A stretch of DNA of 64,000 bases, from NCBI GenBank assembly GCA_023227695.1, contig JALNVE010000002.1, positions 1 to 64,000 of the forward strand, given 5' to 3'. The position numbers were made by a program, and so were the translations under genes. The DNA is from Paludibacteraceae bacterium. GTDB lineage: Bacteria; Bacteroidota; Bacteroidia; Bacteroidales; Paludibacteraceae. Positions 8,225 through 16,549 of this stretch are shown here, piece by piece (the stretch's first letter is position 1; every line of letters begins with the position of its first letter). The notes under the pieces are model-generated. The model did not search any database. It saw only the letters and a program-made list of their open reading frames with translations, and had not been told where the DNA came from.

Positions 8225-8713
8225 TTAGATGCGCAAATCGACGCCCATTGCCGGGCTGCCTGGAAGAACCGGAACCTTTGTGAGGATACCGATAACCGTA
8301 CCTTCTGCACTTTCCTCATTGGTGAGGAAACCGTTTGCTGAGCAATAAAGCTTGTCCCCGATCACATAGGTAATTTCGCTACCATAAATGTCGTGAGTTT
8401 CATAAACATCAACTTCAACTGAAGGAAGACCTTTAGCGATGGTGAGTTTGTTTGAAGCCCTTGCCTGATTATTTTCCCACGCGATACCGGCCGCGTCATT
8501 GACGAATAGACCAATAGGGGTATTTACGCCGTTACCGGCAACAACCATGTAATCCGCGCTCAATGCAGCAACGGAACCGCCCAACACACCGTTAGGTGTG
8601 ATGTTTGAGATGGTATCATTAACGTAATCGGATGCATAATTCTGCTTTGTGAAGCAGGATGCGGCCAATACCTTGATAGCATCATTCTGTGAACGAATAA
8701 GATACTGTAACAT
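8225..8713 (-). CDS. Probable head decoration or capsid-associated protein
   Basis: The 162-residue protein is rich in Gly, Ala, Thr and Val and consists of predicted beta strands (for example ITYVIGDKLYCSANGFLTNE, then EGTVIGILTKVP). That resembles trimeric or knob-type head decoration proteins and small capsid-associated proteins of tailed phages. It lies 25 bases upstream of the capsid gene in the same transcript, and gene order scaffold, decoration, capsid is common. The start at 8713 (MLQYLIRSQ) is selected by AAAGGAGATAACG just upstream. Its long leader contains several stable hairpins. Confidence 0.65.
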   Translation of the reverse strand: MLQYLIRSQNDAIKVLAASCFTKQNYASDYVNDTISNITPNGVLGGSVAALSADYMVVAGNGVNTPIGLFVNDAAGIAWENNQARASNKLTIAKGLPSVEVDVYETHDIYGSEITYVIGDKLYCSANGFLTNEESAEGTVIGILTKVPVLPGSPAMGVDLRI

Positions 8714-8765
8714 ATCGTTATCTCCTTTGTTTTGTTTTCCCAACGAAGCCACTTAGCCACGTTGC

Positions 8766-8845
8766 CAATACAAGCCGATAAGGCTTGTAAATCCTACAAA
8801 CGGAAACTTCCGTTTAAATCATGACGGGTATGAAAGTACCCGCCC
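8766..8845 (-). promoter_or_regulatory. Three tandem hairpins between scaffold and decoration genes
   Basis: Stems TACAAGCC/GGCTTGTA (8769-8789), AAACGGAA/TTCCGTTT (8798-8815) and CGGGTA/TACCCG (8825-8842) follow one another within 80 bases. None has a clean T-tract on the minus strand. They may be RNA processing or stabilising elements setting relative expression of scaffold and capsid messages, or weak terminators. Confidence 0.5.
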
Positions 8846-8856
8846 ATAAGGTTATC

Positions 8857-10344
8857 TTAACCGAAGAATTCTTCACCCGGCTTTACCCAGAGGTTTTCAA
8901 GAATTTCAAGACCGCTTTTTTTGACAGATGCCAAACGTGGAGTTCCGCCGAGCGTCTGCGCGAATTTAGGTTTAGCTTCAGTTTTAGAAGCGATGACCGG
9001 CTTAACTTCTGTTTTAGGAATTTCAATGCATGCTTCCAATTCAGGGATGCTAGTCGCCTCTTCATTGCTTCCTGTTGAAAAGTCAAGTTCTTCCTCTTCC
9101 ACAGGTGCTTCAGGAACTGATTCGGTCGCAGTAACAGGAGCTACGGCTTCTGCGATTTCATCCGTTTCAGGTTTTTCAACAGAAACTTCGCTAGATTTGT
9201 CTTCTACGACAGGATCTGCTACAGGATCTGCGACAGGAACTTCAGCGGCAATCAAAGCCTTCGCCTTGGCAATTGCGGCTTCACGCATTTTAGCCTGACG
9301 AGCAACAATTGCGGCGGTCATTCCGTCAATTTCCTTCTTTTCGTCTTCCGTAAATTCTTCATCCTTCTTTTCTTCCGGAGCCGGGAGTTCCGAAGAAGCA
9401 ACAGGAGTCACTGCCGGGACTTCTTCTTCTTTCTTTTCGCAAGGAATTTCTTCTGTTGACGCGCTGAGTTCCTTAGCGGAATCTTCGACAGTAGTAACCG
9501 GACCTGAAGGAACGACTTCTGGGTTGACGGCTGTGGTTTCAGGGGAATAAAGAGTTTCTGTTTCCGCAACACGCTTAATAGCGCGTTCGATACTTGCGAG
9601 TTTCATCTGCGCGAAGAATTCACCGGCCTGTGCCTGAATCATGTCTTCAGGAGCTTTTGAACCAAGGAGACAGACAGCTAAACGGATGGACTGATTGGCC
9701 GCGACTCTGGAACTTGCTTCACGGGTCACTTCTGCTTCTGGTTTTGGTATTCCTAAACCAAGTTCATCATGTTTGTCTGTTTTCCAAGGCGCTGAGGTAC
9801 TCTGTATTTCAGCATCCATAGCTGGCTTGACGGCATCATATTCTCCGTATTCTGCTTCATCCCTTGTTCCGTCATGCCCGAGGTCTCCGCTAAAAGGAGT
9901 CTTATCAGAAACGGCGATTCTGAGAGCAGAAGCTTTACGTGTGAGGATACGTGTCATCGCGGCGATTGCGGACATATATTTCTTTCCGTTAGGATCTTTC
10001 TTTGCTTCTTCTTCAAGACTTGCAAGTTTGCGTGCGCAGAACGCAAACTTCTTTGCGGCTTCCGCGACAGTACCATAATCAGCTTTATCTTCCCTTCCAA
10101 GACCGTTGGTCTGTACTTGAGAAAATTCATCTTCATCTCCAGAATTGATTCCAGAAATTTCAAAATCATCAGTAGCAGATGCAAGACGTGCGACAATCGC
10201 TTCATCTTCGTCTTCTGTTGAAACAGCAGCAGGAACTGCCTTATCTTCATCACCACCGAAGTCAGAAAGAACCTGATCAAGTTCCTTTGATTCTGCTTCG
10301 TCGGCGATACCTTCCATTGCTTCGGCCAAGCGTTTGAGTGACAT
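8857..10344 (-). CDS. Scaffold or prohead-core protein candidate
   Basis: The 495-residue protein is extremely acidic and low in complexity between residues 280 and 440 (Glu/Pro/Val/Ala runs, including VADPVADPV). It starts with a helix (MSLKRLAEAMEGIADEAES) and ends with a compact, more basic tail (GTPRLASVKKSG then PGEEFFG). Such composition, in a gene just upstream of the decoration and capsid genes, fits a scaffold or core protein that directs capsid assembly and is degraded by the prohead protease. No enzymatic motif is seen. Assignment is by position and composition only. The start has AAGGAG eight bases upstream, and the leader is long and structured. Confidence 0.6.
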   Translation of the reverse strand: MSLKRLAEAMEGIADEAESKELDQVLSDFGGDEDKAVPAAVSTEDEDEAIVARLASATDDFEISGINSGDEDEFSQVQTNGLGREDKADYGTVAEAAKKFAFCARKLASLEEEAKKDPNGKKYMSAIAAMTRILTRKASALRIAVSDKTPFSGDLGHDGTRDEAEYGEYDAVKPAMDAEIQSTSAPWKTDKHDELGLGIPKPEAEVTREASSRVAANQSIRLAVCLLGSKAPEDMIQAQAGEFFAQMKLASIERAIKRVAETETLYSPETTAVNPEVVPSGPVTTVEDSAKELSASTEEIPCEKKEEEVPAVTPVASSELPAPEEKKDEEFTEDEKKEIDGMTAAIVARQAKMREAAIAKAKALIAAEVPVADPVADPVVEDKSSEVSVEKPETDEIAEAVAPVTATESVPEAPVEEEELDFSTGSNEEATSIPELEACIEIPKTEVKPVIASKTEAKPKFAQTLGGTPRLASVKKSGLEILENLWVKPGEEFFG

Positions 10345-10470
10345 TGTTGTTCTCCTTTTCGGGGATTGCCCGTTCTTTTTACGTCCGCGACTCCCCGACA
10401 GGGTTTGTCGCTAGTGTAATTTCCTACAATTACACTACAACCTAGTGAATATTTATCAAAAAAAGTAAGT
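10345..10470 (-). promoter_or_regulatory. Structured leader of the scaffold-type gene with T-tract/GATA motif
   Basis: On the minus strand TTTTTTTGATA (10454-10464) is followed by a 10-bp hairpin TAGTGTAATT/AATTACACTA (10412-10437). Smaller GC-rich hairpins (CGACA/TGTCG; CGGG/CCCG) then lead to the ribosome binding site. The motif may be the promoter of the scaffold-decoration-capsid transcript and the hairpins its 5' leader. Confidence 0.45.
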
Positions 10471-10485
10471 TTTCCCCTATTTACG

Positions 10486-10532
10486 CAAAAACAAAAAGAT
10501 GCAACTAGTTGAATTAGAACTAATTACATCTT
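10486..10532 (-). terminator. Long intrinsic terminator
   Basis: On the minus strand a 15-bp stem (10518-10532 with 10496-10510, two G-U pairs) around a 7-nt loop is followed by TTTTTGTTTTTG. It separates the gene at 10583-11113 from the scaffold-decoration-capsid unit. Confidence 0.85.
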
Positions 10533-10582
10533 ATTGTGAAATCCGTAAGTTGATTTGAAATCAAGGATTTTGTAAATTAAGT

Positions 10583-11113
10583 CTATAGACTTAATCCATT
10601 TCCGATGAAGACCGATGCCATTTCCCAAGCGAATTCTTTACCGAATTCATCTTTCAGTCCGTGGAAGGCGGCAAGTCCTCTACGAATATCTTTCTTGGGG
10701 TCAGTAATGGCACCTGACATATTTTTAACATACATCCTTACCTTATCTTCATTCCCCTTTGCCTTAAAAACCATTGAATTTATTCTGTCGATATCCTTCT
10801 GTTCGACAACAGCTTTTCCATCTGTATCCCGGTCTACTAAACCTCTACGGTCTGCCTGTTCCAAGAAAGCAGTAAGTCTTTTCTTGTTTTCTGAAATCTG
10901 AGGGACAGGGGGTTTTTTGACTTTGATTTCAGGAATATCAGATTTATGTTCTGTCTTGTCTGGATTTTGGGACTTCGGTGTCTTGTGAAATACGTTAGTC
11001 CATCCTCTTTCCGTTCTTAACCAACCCGAACCCTTCGGTTTATTTTCATGATTGGGATCGTAACGATAATCAGACAAAATCAATTTTGAAATTCTTGTAA
11101 GTTCTTTTTGCAT
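10583..11113 (-). CDS. Head-operon protein with shared N-terminal helix, 176 aa
   Basis: The N-terminus (QKELTRISKLILSDYRY) matches the opening helix of several proteins in this operon, including both ADP-ribosyltransferases and the 13042-14202 protein. It is followed by a DPNHENKPKG and GW-type motif, which the 13042-14202 protein also has. The rest is charged and helical, with no catalytic motif. The common N-terminus suggests a capsid-targeting peptide and therefore an internal head protein (inference). The start at 11113 is chosen because AAGGAGTGGTC precedes it. A strong terminator follows. Confidence 0.6.
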   Translation of the reverse strand: MQKELTRISKLILSDYRYDPNHENKPKGSGWLRTERGWTNVFHKTPKSQNPDKTEHKSDIPEIKVKKPPVPQISENKKRLTAFLEQADRRGLVDRDTDGKAVVEQKDIDRINSMVFKAKGNEDKVRMYVKNMSGAITDPKKDIRRGLAAFHGLKDEFGKEFAWEMASVFIGNGLSL

Positions 11114-11122
11114 GACCACTCC

Positions 11123-12112
11123 TTATTTGCCACGAATGATGTTATCAATCATCTGTTGTCTTTTCAAAACATCTTTTTCCTGAGTCAAGATGCTTCTTGC
11201 TATTCTTCCGTATCTATCCGCTACCCTGACATTGAAAAGGCTCTGAATTGCGTTTTCAATACTCGCTGCACGGAAGGCTGAAGGATCTACATTCTTAGGA
11301 TTAATGAAATGATTGACAACCGCACCGACATACGCCGGGTGCTTAACCCAACTGGCTTCAATGAAGGTGTTGGATTCAGGATCTCCAATCCATTCCTTTT
11401 TCACGTCATCCCAATAGCTGCATCCACAGAGTTCGGCGATTACGCGTTCTATTCCGTTTTCATCTATAAACGTCTGGCCAAGTTCATACTTGATATGATC
11501 GCAACTTTCTTCATCATCAGCGAAAATTTTACCACACCGGCTACATTGGATCTGGCGGCACTGAGTTCCCATCGAAAGTGTTCTTAATTTACCGGTCTGA
11601 ATATCCTGAACCAAATCCCAATTGCATTTACTTGTAGCAACGAGAATGTCACAAATATAGACATTGGCAATATTTCCCTTTTCATCCCTATATTGAAAAG
11701 GACGAAGAACGGCATCAAGAATAGTACCCTTGCTTTGGCTTGGAATTTGTATATGTTCTTGGAAATTATAGCCTCCTACAAATGTTCTGAAAGTGGCTAG
11801 GAGTACTGCGTTTGTCCAAGCATTCCCGTTAAGATTGACAATTTTAGAACATACGGGCTTGATGTAATATCCATTGGCTTCTGTTTCTACACTAGACACG
11901 ATGGAATCATGTGTAAAAATATAGTCATTCAAATTGAAGCGTTTCCAATCAACTTCAATGCTATGGGCGACTCTGGATTTTCCATAGCAAATCTTCTTCC
12001 ATTCGTTTTGTGGATCTTGGAGAATTTTGACATTAGTAACGGGAATGTCTCTCCCTGTGTTAAGAAGGGTTTCCCTATTAGAAACTGATAAATGTCTTGG
12101 AATGTTGCTCAT
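11123..12112 (-). CDS. Putative prohead (head maturation) protease with zinc-ribbon insert
   Basis: The 329-residue protein has a central serine-protease-like core. NFQEH at about residue 117 offers the catalytic histidine and LRTLSMG at about 180 the serine, spaced as in prohead proteases of the herpesvirus-assemblin/T4 gp21 type. A four-cysteine insert (CSRCGK and a later Cys-His pair) follows the serine motif; an insert of this kind occurs in proteases of some large phages. The C-terminus is basic and helical. Its role would be to cleave scaffold and targeting peptides during head maturation. It lies in the right place between portal and capsid genes. The fold assignment is from motif recognition, not alignment. 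Confidence 0.65.
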   Translation of the reverse strand: MSNIPRHLSVSNRETLLNTGRDIPVTNVKILQDPQNEWKKICYGKSRVAHSIEVDWKRFNLNDYIFTHDSIVSSVETEANGYYIKPVCSKIVNLNGNAWTNAVLLATFRTFVGGYNFQEHIQIPSQSKGTILDAVLRPFQYRDEKGNIANVYICDILVATSKCNWDLVQDIQTGKLRTLSMGTQCRQIQCSRCGKIFADDEESCDHIKYELGQTFIDENGIERVIAELCGCSYWDDVKKEWIGDPESNTFIEASWVKHPAYVGAVVNHFINPKNVDPSAFRAASIENAIQSLFNVRVADRYGRIARSILTQEKDVLKRQQMIDNIIRGK

Positions 12113-12148
12113 TTTTGAATAACCTCATGCTTTAGCAATGAAATACGT

Positions 12149-12156
12149 TATCAAAA
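12149..12156 (-). promoter_or_regulatory. Candidate phage promoter motif TTTTGATA
   Basis: TTTTGATAACG on the minus strand, 37 bases before the protease start. Shorter T-run than most copies. Confidence 0.3.
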
Positions 12157-13005
12157 TTTAATTGTCAGATTAACCCATTCATCGATTATTTCAGGTTGGA
12201 ATTTCAAATCCTGGAATTTCGATTTGGTTTCTCTGGTAACTGCCTTGATAAACTCTATATCTTCCTTGCCAGGTGTTTCTTCCCCGATATCTCCATGATC
12301 TCTTGTGGAATAAGAAAGACTGTTTTCGTCTTCTTCATCTGGGGTAAGACGAAACTTGGACTTGATAAATTCTTTAACTTCCTTCATCTTATTTTTAGAT
12401 TTCGTAGAAAAAAATTCCGTGAAATCTTTCCTCAAAATTTTGTCGAAAAGAGATTTTACAGAAGAAATATTGGAAGTCTGCATACTAAAATCTTCTTTTC
12501 CACCGTTTACTAAAATAGAAAAGAAGACAGAATCAATGTCTTTTCCAAAATTTTTTTGGATTCTTTTGGTAACTTCGATAGCAATGACAGCATCATTTCC
12601 GGATTTTCGCGGGGATGCATTGAACTTGTATGATTCTGGTGATTGCTTTTCTGTCGTGATTTCCCATTGAGAAACGTTGTTGTCTACTTTTTTAGCTTTT
12701 TCAAAAATTTGATGGGCTTTGCTTTTAGCGAAGACAAAAGGGTCTTTTTCTTCTTTTGTTTCTGAAACAATGACCTTTGCAATCTTCTTTATTTCAATGT
12801 CAATGTTTATTTTCCTATTTGGGTATTCCTTCACGATATCTCTCCCTGTTATTTTGAAGCGACAAGACCTACATTTAAAAAGTTTCTCAGATTTAGAAAG
12901 AGGCTCTTTTTTTAATGTTTTACCGCACCAAGGACAAACATAGATTCCTGTATTTCGTTCTCTGCGGGTTAGAACATATATTCTCGGAGATTTACAGAAG
13001 TACAT
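12151..13005 (-). CDS. Zinc-ribbon protein of unknown function, 284 aa
   Basis: Residues 20-55 form a four-cysteine zinc ribbon (CPWCGK, then CRSC). The remainder is lysine- and glutamate-rich and helical, with a stretch IKKIAKVIVSE resembling the N-terminal helix shared by other head-operon proteins but located internally. No enzymatic motif is visible. It sits in the head operon between the ferritin-like cluster and the protease. The start has AAGGAATAAC upstream. Function is unknown; a structural or DNA-associated head protein is possible. Confidence 0.6.
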   Translation of the reverse strand: MYFCKSPRIYVLTRRERNTGIYVCPWCGKTLKKEPLSKSEKLFKCRSCRFKITGRDIVKEYPNRKINIDIEIKKIAKVIVSETKEEKDPFVFAKSKAHQIFEKAKKVDNNVSQWEITTEKQSPESYKFNASPRKSGNDAVIAIEVTKRIQKNFGKDIDSVFFSILVNGGKEDFSMQTSNISSVKSLFDKILRKDFTEFFSTKSKNKMKEVKEFIKSKFRLTPDEEDENSLSYSTRDHGDIGEETPGKEDIEFIKAVTRETKSKFQDLKFQPEIIDEWVNLTIKF

Positions 13006-13041
13006 TTGTTATTCCTTATTTTTACCGGAATGGTGAAAAAC

Positions 13042-14202
13042 TTAGATATTTTCTTCTTCCTCTGAATTAAGGCTTGCCAAAAGCTTGCCGAAATCATTGA
13101 TATCCATTTTCTGAACCCTTTGTTTCGCGGCTTGGAAAGCCTGCATGTCCGGGTAATTCATCGGGTTCATATTCGTAATGAAAGCCTGTTTAAGCTGAGC
13201 TTGACTTCTTGGCAAACGTATCCCTTGGTTTATTCGGTCTCTGTATTCCTTGTTAGACATTTGAGGATGATTCTTGATAGTTTCCTTAAAACCAGCGAGT
13301 TCTTGGAGTTCGTCTCCTAAATCATTATCCTTAACAAGATACATAAGGTTTCCTGAAAGCTTCGGGTCCGCTTTTTTGAAACGTGGGCCTTCCAGCATCT
13401 TGATCGCAAGTCTAGCATCAGAAACCATAGCTTGTGTGTCTTTGTCTTCTTTGTCTTTGTTGACGGCAAGCCAGTTTTTATACGTCTGAATAACTTTCGG
13501 CTTGTCGGCGGGACTTACCATTCCGGGTTCTTTAAAAAGCCTTGATGTGACTTCAGATGGTTGTGGAGTTTTCTCAATTCCTTCGGAAGTTGAAAGTTTA
13601 GAAATGATTTCTTCTATATTCTTAATTCCCTGTTTTACCACGGCATGTCCCTCTGATTGAGGATCAGCAGATTCCATAGCTTCTATCCAAAGCTTCTGCT
13701 TCATCTCGAAGAATTCAACCATCGCGGCTTTTTCCTTGTGGCTTAGATCCTCCAAGTTAATCGGGTCTTGAAGAATTTCAAGTATTGCCTTATCATCAAG
13801 GATTGAACCCTTGTTTTTCTTTCTGAGGATAGAAATTGCGGACTTCATCTCCGGAGATTTGCTCTTTTTAAAGAGATTTACATAAGTCGGTTTTTCCTTC
13901 TCTTGAAGTTTAACTTCTTCTGTGGGTTTGACAGGATTAATAATCTTTTTTTCCTGTTTCATTTCTGTAATGTTCCCTTCTCCGTCTGATTTAGACCAAC
14001 CCTTATCTGTACGCCTATAACCGCTTCCTGGATTTTTCTTATGTTCCGGGTCCCAGATATAGTCCTGATCATTAGACCAACTGGCATTTGTCCATCCCCA
14101 GTCTTTTCCTAATGGTTTATTTCCATGATTTGGATCATACTCATATTTTGTATCAGCTTGAATCAATTTGGCGATAAAAATAAGTTTTTGACAAATATTC
14201 AT
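13042..14202 (-). CDS. Internal head protein candidate with repeated DPNH/DPEH motifs
   Basis: The 386-residue protein starts with NICQKLIFIAKLIQAD, the helix shared with other operon members. Two copies of a Tyr-x-x-Asp-Pro-(Asn/Glu)-His motif with following GW or GY motifs come next (YDPNHGNKPLG, then WDPEHKKNPGSGYR). The rest is Lys/Glu/Met-rich and helical, with no catalytic motif. The repeated short motif also occurs once in the 10583-11113 protein, so these are partial paralogues. A packaged head protein is the best inference. The start has AAGGAAAAGAA directly upstream. Confidence 0.6.
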   Translation of the reverse strand: MNICQKLIFIAKLIQADTKYEYDPNHGNKPLGKDWGWTNASWSNDQDYIWDPEHKKNPGSGYRRTDKGWSKSDGEGNITEMKQEKKIINPVKPTEEVKLQEKEKPTYVNLFKKSKSPEMKSAISILRKKNKGSILDDKAILEILQDPINLEDLSHKEKAAMVEFFEMKQKLWIEAMESADPQSEGHAVVKQGIKNIEEIISKLSTSEGIEKTPQPSEVTSRLFKEPGMVSPADKPKVIQTYKNWLAVNKDKEDKDTQAMVSDARLAIKMLEGPRFKKADPKLSGNLMYLVKDNDLGDELQELAGFKETIKNHPQMSNKEYRDRINQGIRLPRSQAQLKQAFITNMNPMNYPDMQAFQAAKQRVQKMDINDFGKLLASLNSEEEENI

Positions 14203-14215
14203 TTCTTTTCCTTTT

Positions 14216-15016
14216 TTACTTAATGATAGGGTCATTCTCTCTCAGAAGCATATCTATCGTTTCCAAACCGCCACTAAGGGGAATATTCATAGTCTTCTGA
14301 TAGAGGGTTGTTATACTGGATTCTTCTTCCATTTGTTCTTTCATGAACCATTGACAAAGTTCTATGACTGCCACGTTATTCCCAGTTTCAGCGGACTTTG
14401 AAATAATCTGCCAATTTTTTGTCGTTTCTGTTTCTTTCACTAATGTCTGTTTGATGATGGTTTTCAAATCTGTGGCAATCTGCTGGTCATTTATGACAGG
14501 GAAAGCGACACGGACGCTTGCTTCAGAAAGGAATGTGTATATCTTCATCGCATGTTCAGCTTCTCCGTCTCCCTGACGAAGGAAATATTTTTCGAAGCCG
14601 GGATAACCGTTATTACCGAACCAAGACGCACAGCAACGGTAAAACGCCGAATTGGAAAGTTCCGCTGCAAATTGTTTGTTCAACAGGTCCGCTGTCACCG
14701 GGTCAATAAAATCCGTAGTAGAAACGTCACCGACCATTGAAGCCGTAATTTTCTTTATCTTAACGTCTGCCATCTTATTTTTAACTGATTTTTCCTGAAG
14801 CATCGTAATCTGTAGTTCTTCTGGATCATGCTGATGGATGTTTCCGCAACCGCCCCAGTCCACGTAGATTTTTCTTATCTTTGGGTCTAAATCTACAACT
14901 ATCCCGATCACCTTATGTCCTGTCGGCGCGTAACTTACCAAATCATTGACTCCGAAACCCAGAGTATCTGAAAATTTCTTTAGGAATCTATCAACGGAAG
15001 ACCTTCTTTCTACCAT
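14216..15016 (-). CDS. Ferritin-like protein with an N-terminal beta domain
   Basis: Residues 105-255 match bacterial non-haem ferritin (FtnA type). The ferroxidase ligands are all present: Glu119 (AAELSNS), Glu152 and His155 (GEAEHAM), Glu195 (KETET), Gln228 and Glu231 (KEQMEEE). Ferritins oxidise Fe(II) and store iron in 24-mer shells. Residues 20-70 form a small SH3-like module (DLVSYAPTGHKVIGIVVDL) found as a stand-alone domain in other phage proteins. The fusion is unusual. The gene sits among head genes, which raises the possibility that it is a virion component or is made late. The start has AAGAGGTG upstream. Confidence 0.8.
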   Translation of the reverse strand: MVERRSSVDRFLKKFSDTLGFGVNDLVSYAPTGHKVIGIVVDLDPKIRKIYVDWGGCGNIHQHDPEELQITMLQEKSVKNKMADVKIKKITASMVGDVSTTDFIDPVTADLLNKQFAAELSNSAFYRCCASWFGNNGYPGFEKYFLRQGDGEAEHAMKIYTFLSEASVRVAFPVINDQQIATDLKTIIKQTLVKETETTKNWQIISKSAETGNNVAVIELCQWFMKEQMEEESSITTLYQKTMNIPLSGGLETIDMLLRENDPIIK

Positions 15017-15052
15017 ATTACACCTCTTATTTCGACTATACTTTATCTAGAT

Positions 15053-15061
15053 TATCAAAAA
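15053..15061 (-). promoter_or_regulatory. Candidate phage promoter motif TTTTTGATA
   Basis: TTTTTGATAATC on the minus strand, 37 bases before the ferritin-fusion start. Confidence 0.4.
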
Positions 15062-15508
15062 TTATCTGATAACCGTTTTTGTTTGTGAAATAAATCTTCC
15101 TATCTCTATCGGGAATTTAGGAGAGAATTTCTTTTCCGTAGGTTTTATTTCAGTTATATTAGAAAGAGAAAATGACTTTATTTTTTTTTCCTTCATATCC
15201 CATCCGAAGAGCATTTTTCTAATTCCAACTTTTAACCTTAAATAGCGATAGCTATACGGTTCAATAATATACCTTTTTAGTTCCGCCGTTGTGATTTTCC
15301 TATATGTTATTTCCACTGCTTTTTTTGAGAGAGCGGCATCCCTGAGAGTAAGCCGAAGTTCAAGAGAAAACGGAATTTTCTTGCGTCCGTATGCTTGTTG
15401 AACAAATTTTTTCAACGGGAGTTTGTTCTTTGTTGTGGAATAAGCTCTTGAAAGACCAAGTTTTCTCATTTCCTGAAGGAATATATTGTCTTGATACGTT
15501 GCTGGCAT
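15062..15508 (-). CDS. WYL-domain-like small protein
   Basis: The C-terminal 90 residues follow the WYL pattern: AVEITYRKITTAELKRYIIEPY, a hydrophobic strand, LFGWDMKEKKIKSFSLSNI, then a closing KFSPKFPIEI. WYL domains are ligand- or nucleic-acid-sensing modules in bacterial regulators. Small phage proteins with only this domain occur, with unknown role. The N-terminal 45 residues are basic. The start at 15508 has GGGAG eight bases before it and overlaps the upstream stop region. It is part of a run of short, tightly spaced genes. Confidence 0.6.
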   Translation of the reverse strand: MPATYQDNIFLQEMRKLGLSRAYSTTKNKLPLKKFVQQAYGRKKIPFSLELRLTLRDAALSKKAVEITYRKITTAELKRYIIEPYSYRYLRLKVGIRKMLFGWDMKEKKIKSFSLSNITEIKPTEKKFSPKFPIEIGRFISQTKTVIR

Positions 15509-15510
15509 TG

Positions 15511-15978
15511 TCAAATCTCCCTTATGGATACGTAAAAGTTTCCTTCACTGAATTTGATAACTTCTACATTCTTCTTATTTCCTGCTAAACCTGAAATGAA
15601 AGGAGATTCTCCTTCCCAGGCAAGACTCGCTTCATTAATAAAAGATAAGTAAAACCTAGCGATCCACTTACTACCTGAAGGTTTTACCAAAGAAAGATTT
15701 TCAGTGAGAGTCAAGATGTTTGGAATCGTAATGCTGACTTTATTATCAGATTCAACAGTCGGCACATCAAGGATTTCTTCCAACGCGGATATGCGGTTGT
15801 CAGATTCTGCGCCTGCCGCCCTTCCAGCCAATGCGGAAATCAATACGAGATATTCTGATAGCGTCTGTGTTTCCCCTTCCTCTGAAATCACTTTTACGTT
15901 GTCAAGAGATCCAAGAGAAAATCCATCTTTGATCAACGGGCTAGTCCCGTCGGTAAGCATATGTTTGAATCTTCTCAT
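15511..15978 (-). CDS. Hypothetical structural-type protein, 155 aa
   Basis: No family is recognised. The sequence begins MRRFKHMLTDGTSPLIKDG, has a short Ala/Gly-rich helix in the middle and then beta-rich segments (SVSITIPN-like, KWIARFYLSF). This resembles small tail or baseplate-associated proteins, but that is only composition. Starts and stops of neighbouring genes overlap by a few bases, indicating one operon. Confidence 0.6.
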   Translation of the reverse strand: MRRFKHMLTDGTSPLIKDGFSLGSLDNVKVISEEGETQTLSEYLVLISALAGRAAGAESDNRISALEEILDVPTVESDNKVSITIPNILTLTENLSLVKPSGSKWIARFYLSFINEASLAWEGESPFISGLAGNKKNVEVIKFSEGNFYVSIREI

Positions 15979-16280
15979 ACCCTAGTTTCTCCGTTTTGAG
16001 TGGCTTCCTGTGCAATCCCATCCGTATTCATTTTCCAGTTTTGATAGATTTCGCCTTCTCCTTTTGGATCTCTTTTATCTTCCGGATTTTCGGAGTACGC
16101 GGTGCAACTGGTTCCGAAATCCTGTGTAATCGTTTCTATACCCTGAAATCTGACGAGATAATAAAATTCAGTACAGTTCTTCCTTCTCATACAATTTAGA
16201 CATCCTTTACCGCTTGATCGTTTTATCGTTCCTAGTTTTGGATAATAGGAAAGTTCAGGCATATATCCGTTTACGTTCAT
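15975..16280 (-). CDS. Hypothetical protein with Cys cluster, 101 aa
   Basis: The small protein has CLNCMRRKNC near the middle and one further cysteine, a possible metal or disulphide site. It overlaps the next gene by four bases (ATGA type). The N-terminus is hydrophilic and no signal peptide is seen. Function unknown. Confidence 0.55.
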   Translation of the reverse strand: MNVNGYMPELSYYPKLGTIKRSSGKGCLNCMRRKNCTEFYYLVRFQGIETITQDFGTSCTAYSENPEDKRDPKGEGEIYQNWKMNTDGIAQEATQNGETRV

Positions 16281-16291
16281 TCTTATTTTAC

Positions 16292-16549
16292 CTATGATAA
16301 GTTCGTTGTCAGTTCATAGAAATCATCTGTTTTCGTGTCATGAATTTCCAACACGCCGGATTCATTGTTGACTTGAAAGACATACTTCCCTATTTTTAAT
16401 GCAGAAAGTTCTGTAATATCTTCTTCTTTTTGGGTTATAACACGATTCTCTCCGATATACGTTCTGACTTCGGTCTCATAAACAGTATCTGCGTCCTTTT
16501 TTTCAAGGGCATGATATTGGGATTCCGAAAGATATATCTTTGTTTTCAT
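16292..16549 (-). CDS. Hypothetical protein, 85 aa
   Basis: A short acidic protein with alternating strands, no motif recognised. The ATG overlaps the stop of the secreted protein gene upstream, and GGGGGATG provides the ribosome binding site, so translation is probably coupled. Confidence 0.55.
   Translation of the reverse strand: MKTKIYLSESQYHALEKKDADTVYETEVRTYIGENRVITQKEEDITELSALKIGKYVFQVNNESGVLEIHDTKTDDFYELTTNLS

Noticed and set aside
8921..10280. Several long antisense or out-of-phase frames over the scaffold-type gene
   Set aside because: They are shadows of the strongly biased Glu/Ala codons in the minus-strand gene and lack start signals.
10583..11113. Alternative genetic code with reassigned TAG, as in some gut megaphages
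   Set aside because: Genes here end cleanly at TAG (for example 10583-11113) directly before spacers or terminators, so TAG acts as a stop.
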